Source: Flavobacteriaceae bacterium UBA2540 (lineage in GTDB: Bacteria > Bacteroidota > Bacteroidia > Flavobacteriales > Flavobacteriaceae). Taken from it: a DNA stretch of 5,835 bases. This document shows positions 5,741 to 5,835 of the stretch, in pieces. Every line of letters begins with the position of its first letter. Position 1 is the stretch's first letter. A program made the position numbers and the translations under genes. The stretch is from the NCBI GenBank assembly GCA_002340765.1, contig DDMS01000010.1, positions 1-5,835 on the forward strand, given 5' to 3'. A model generated the notes under the pieces. It worked only from the letters and a program-made list of their open reading frames with translations, made no database searches and had not been told where the DNA came from.

Positions 5741-5835
5741 ATTCATAGTTTGTTTACGAAAAACCTTTGAAACTAGTTTTTTTATTTTGAATCTCTTTTG
5801 ACACTTTTTCATTTGTTGTAAATCGTCAGCAAAAA
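5741..5835. other. Non-coding tail after aguA
   Basis: No start codon for a plus-strand gene is present. AAAAAC (5759-5764) can pair with GTTTTT (5776-5781) around an 11-base loop, followed by more T residues, which could serve as a weak terminator, but the stem is almost all A-T. A minus-strand frame is open from the window edge to 5708 and could be the end of a converging gene; I cannot support it. Confidence 0.25.

Noticed and set aside
5759..5785. Possible terminator hairpin after aguA
   Set aside because: The stem is six pairs, five of them A-T, with an 11-base loop, so it is too weak to call as a terminator.
5708..5833. Minus-strand frame open at the right edge, about 42 codons, basic composition
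   Set aside because: It overlaps the end of aguA, has no recognisable motif, and its upstream part is outside the window; it could be a converging gene's end but cannot be supported.

Overview
The window looks like a chromosomal segment from a member of the Bacteroidota, most likely the class Flavobacteriia. The evidence is the strong A/T richness, the lack of Shine-Dalgarno-like sequences ahead of the starts, a TAnnTTTG-type -7 promoter element ahead of aguB, and protein sequences whose closest remembered relatives are flavobacterial (DUF6428, the long ArsC-like phosphatase, the aguB-aguA pair). No RNA gene, CRISPR array, transposase or long repeat was found.

Left part (1-861, minus strand): a very A/T-rich accessory-looking pair. 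A lipoprotein gene (861 to 208) starts with a clear lipoprotein signal peptide and is interrupted by one in-frame TAA at 502-504. Beyond that stop the same frame stays open for 97 more codons and encodes a hydrophobic tail with four evenly arranged cysteines. Ten bases further on, a small membrane-protein gene (197 to 1) runs to the window edge. Neither product is one I recognise.

Middle part (1104-3663, plus strand): an arsenic-resistance operon, arsR - DUF6428 gene - arsC-like phosphatase - acr3. Two closely related 16-base sites lie just ahead of arsR and just ahead of the DUF6428 gene and are the best candidates for ArsR operators. ArsR would sense As(III)/Sb(III), the ArsC-like protein would reduce arsenate, and Acr3 would export arsenite. 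The role of DUF6428, with its cysteine-pair tail, is unknown. The acr3 gene has an in-frame TGA at 3106-3108 where the surrounding sequence suggests TGG (Trp), so as written it encodes only the first half of the transporter. The operon would then sense and reduce arsenate but be unable to export arsenite through this protein.

Right part (3799-5740, plus strand): a two-gene polyamine operon, aguB-aguA, with a 4-base ATGA overlap. AguA converts agmatine to N-carbamoylputrescine and AguB converts that to putrescine. All expected catalytic residues are visible in both. The last 95 bases hold no gene that can be supported.

The most notable observations are two separate genes each broken by a single in-frame stop, the doubled ArsR-type operator, and the cysteine-patterned lipoprotein with its adjacent small membrane protein.
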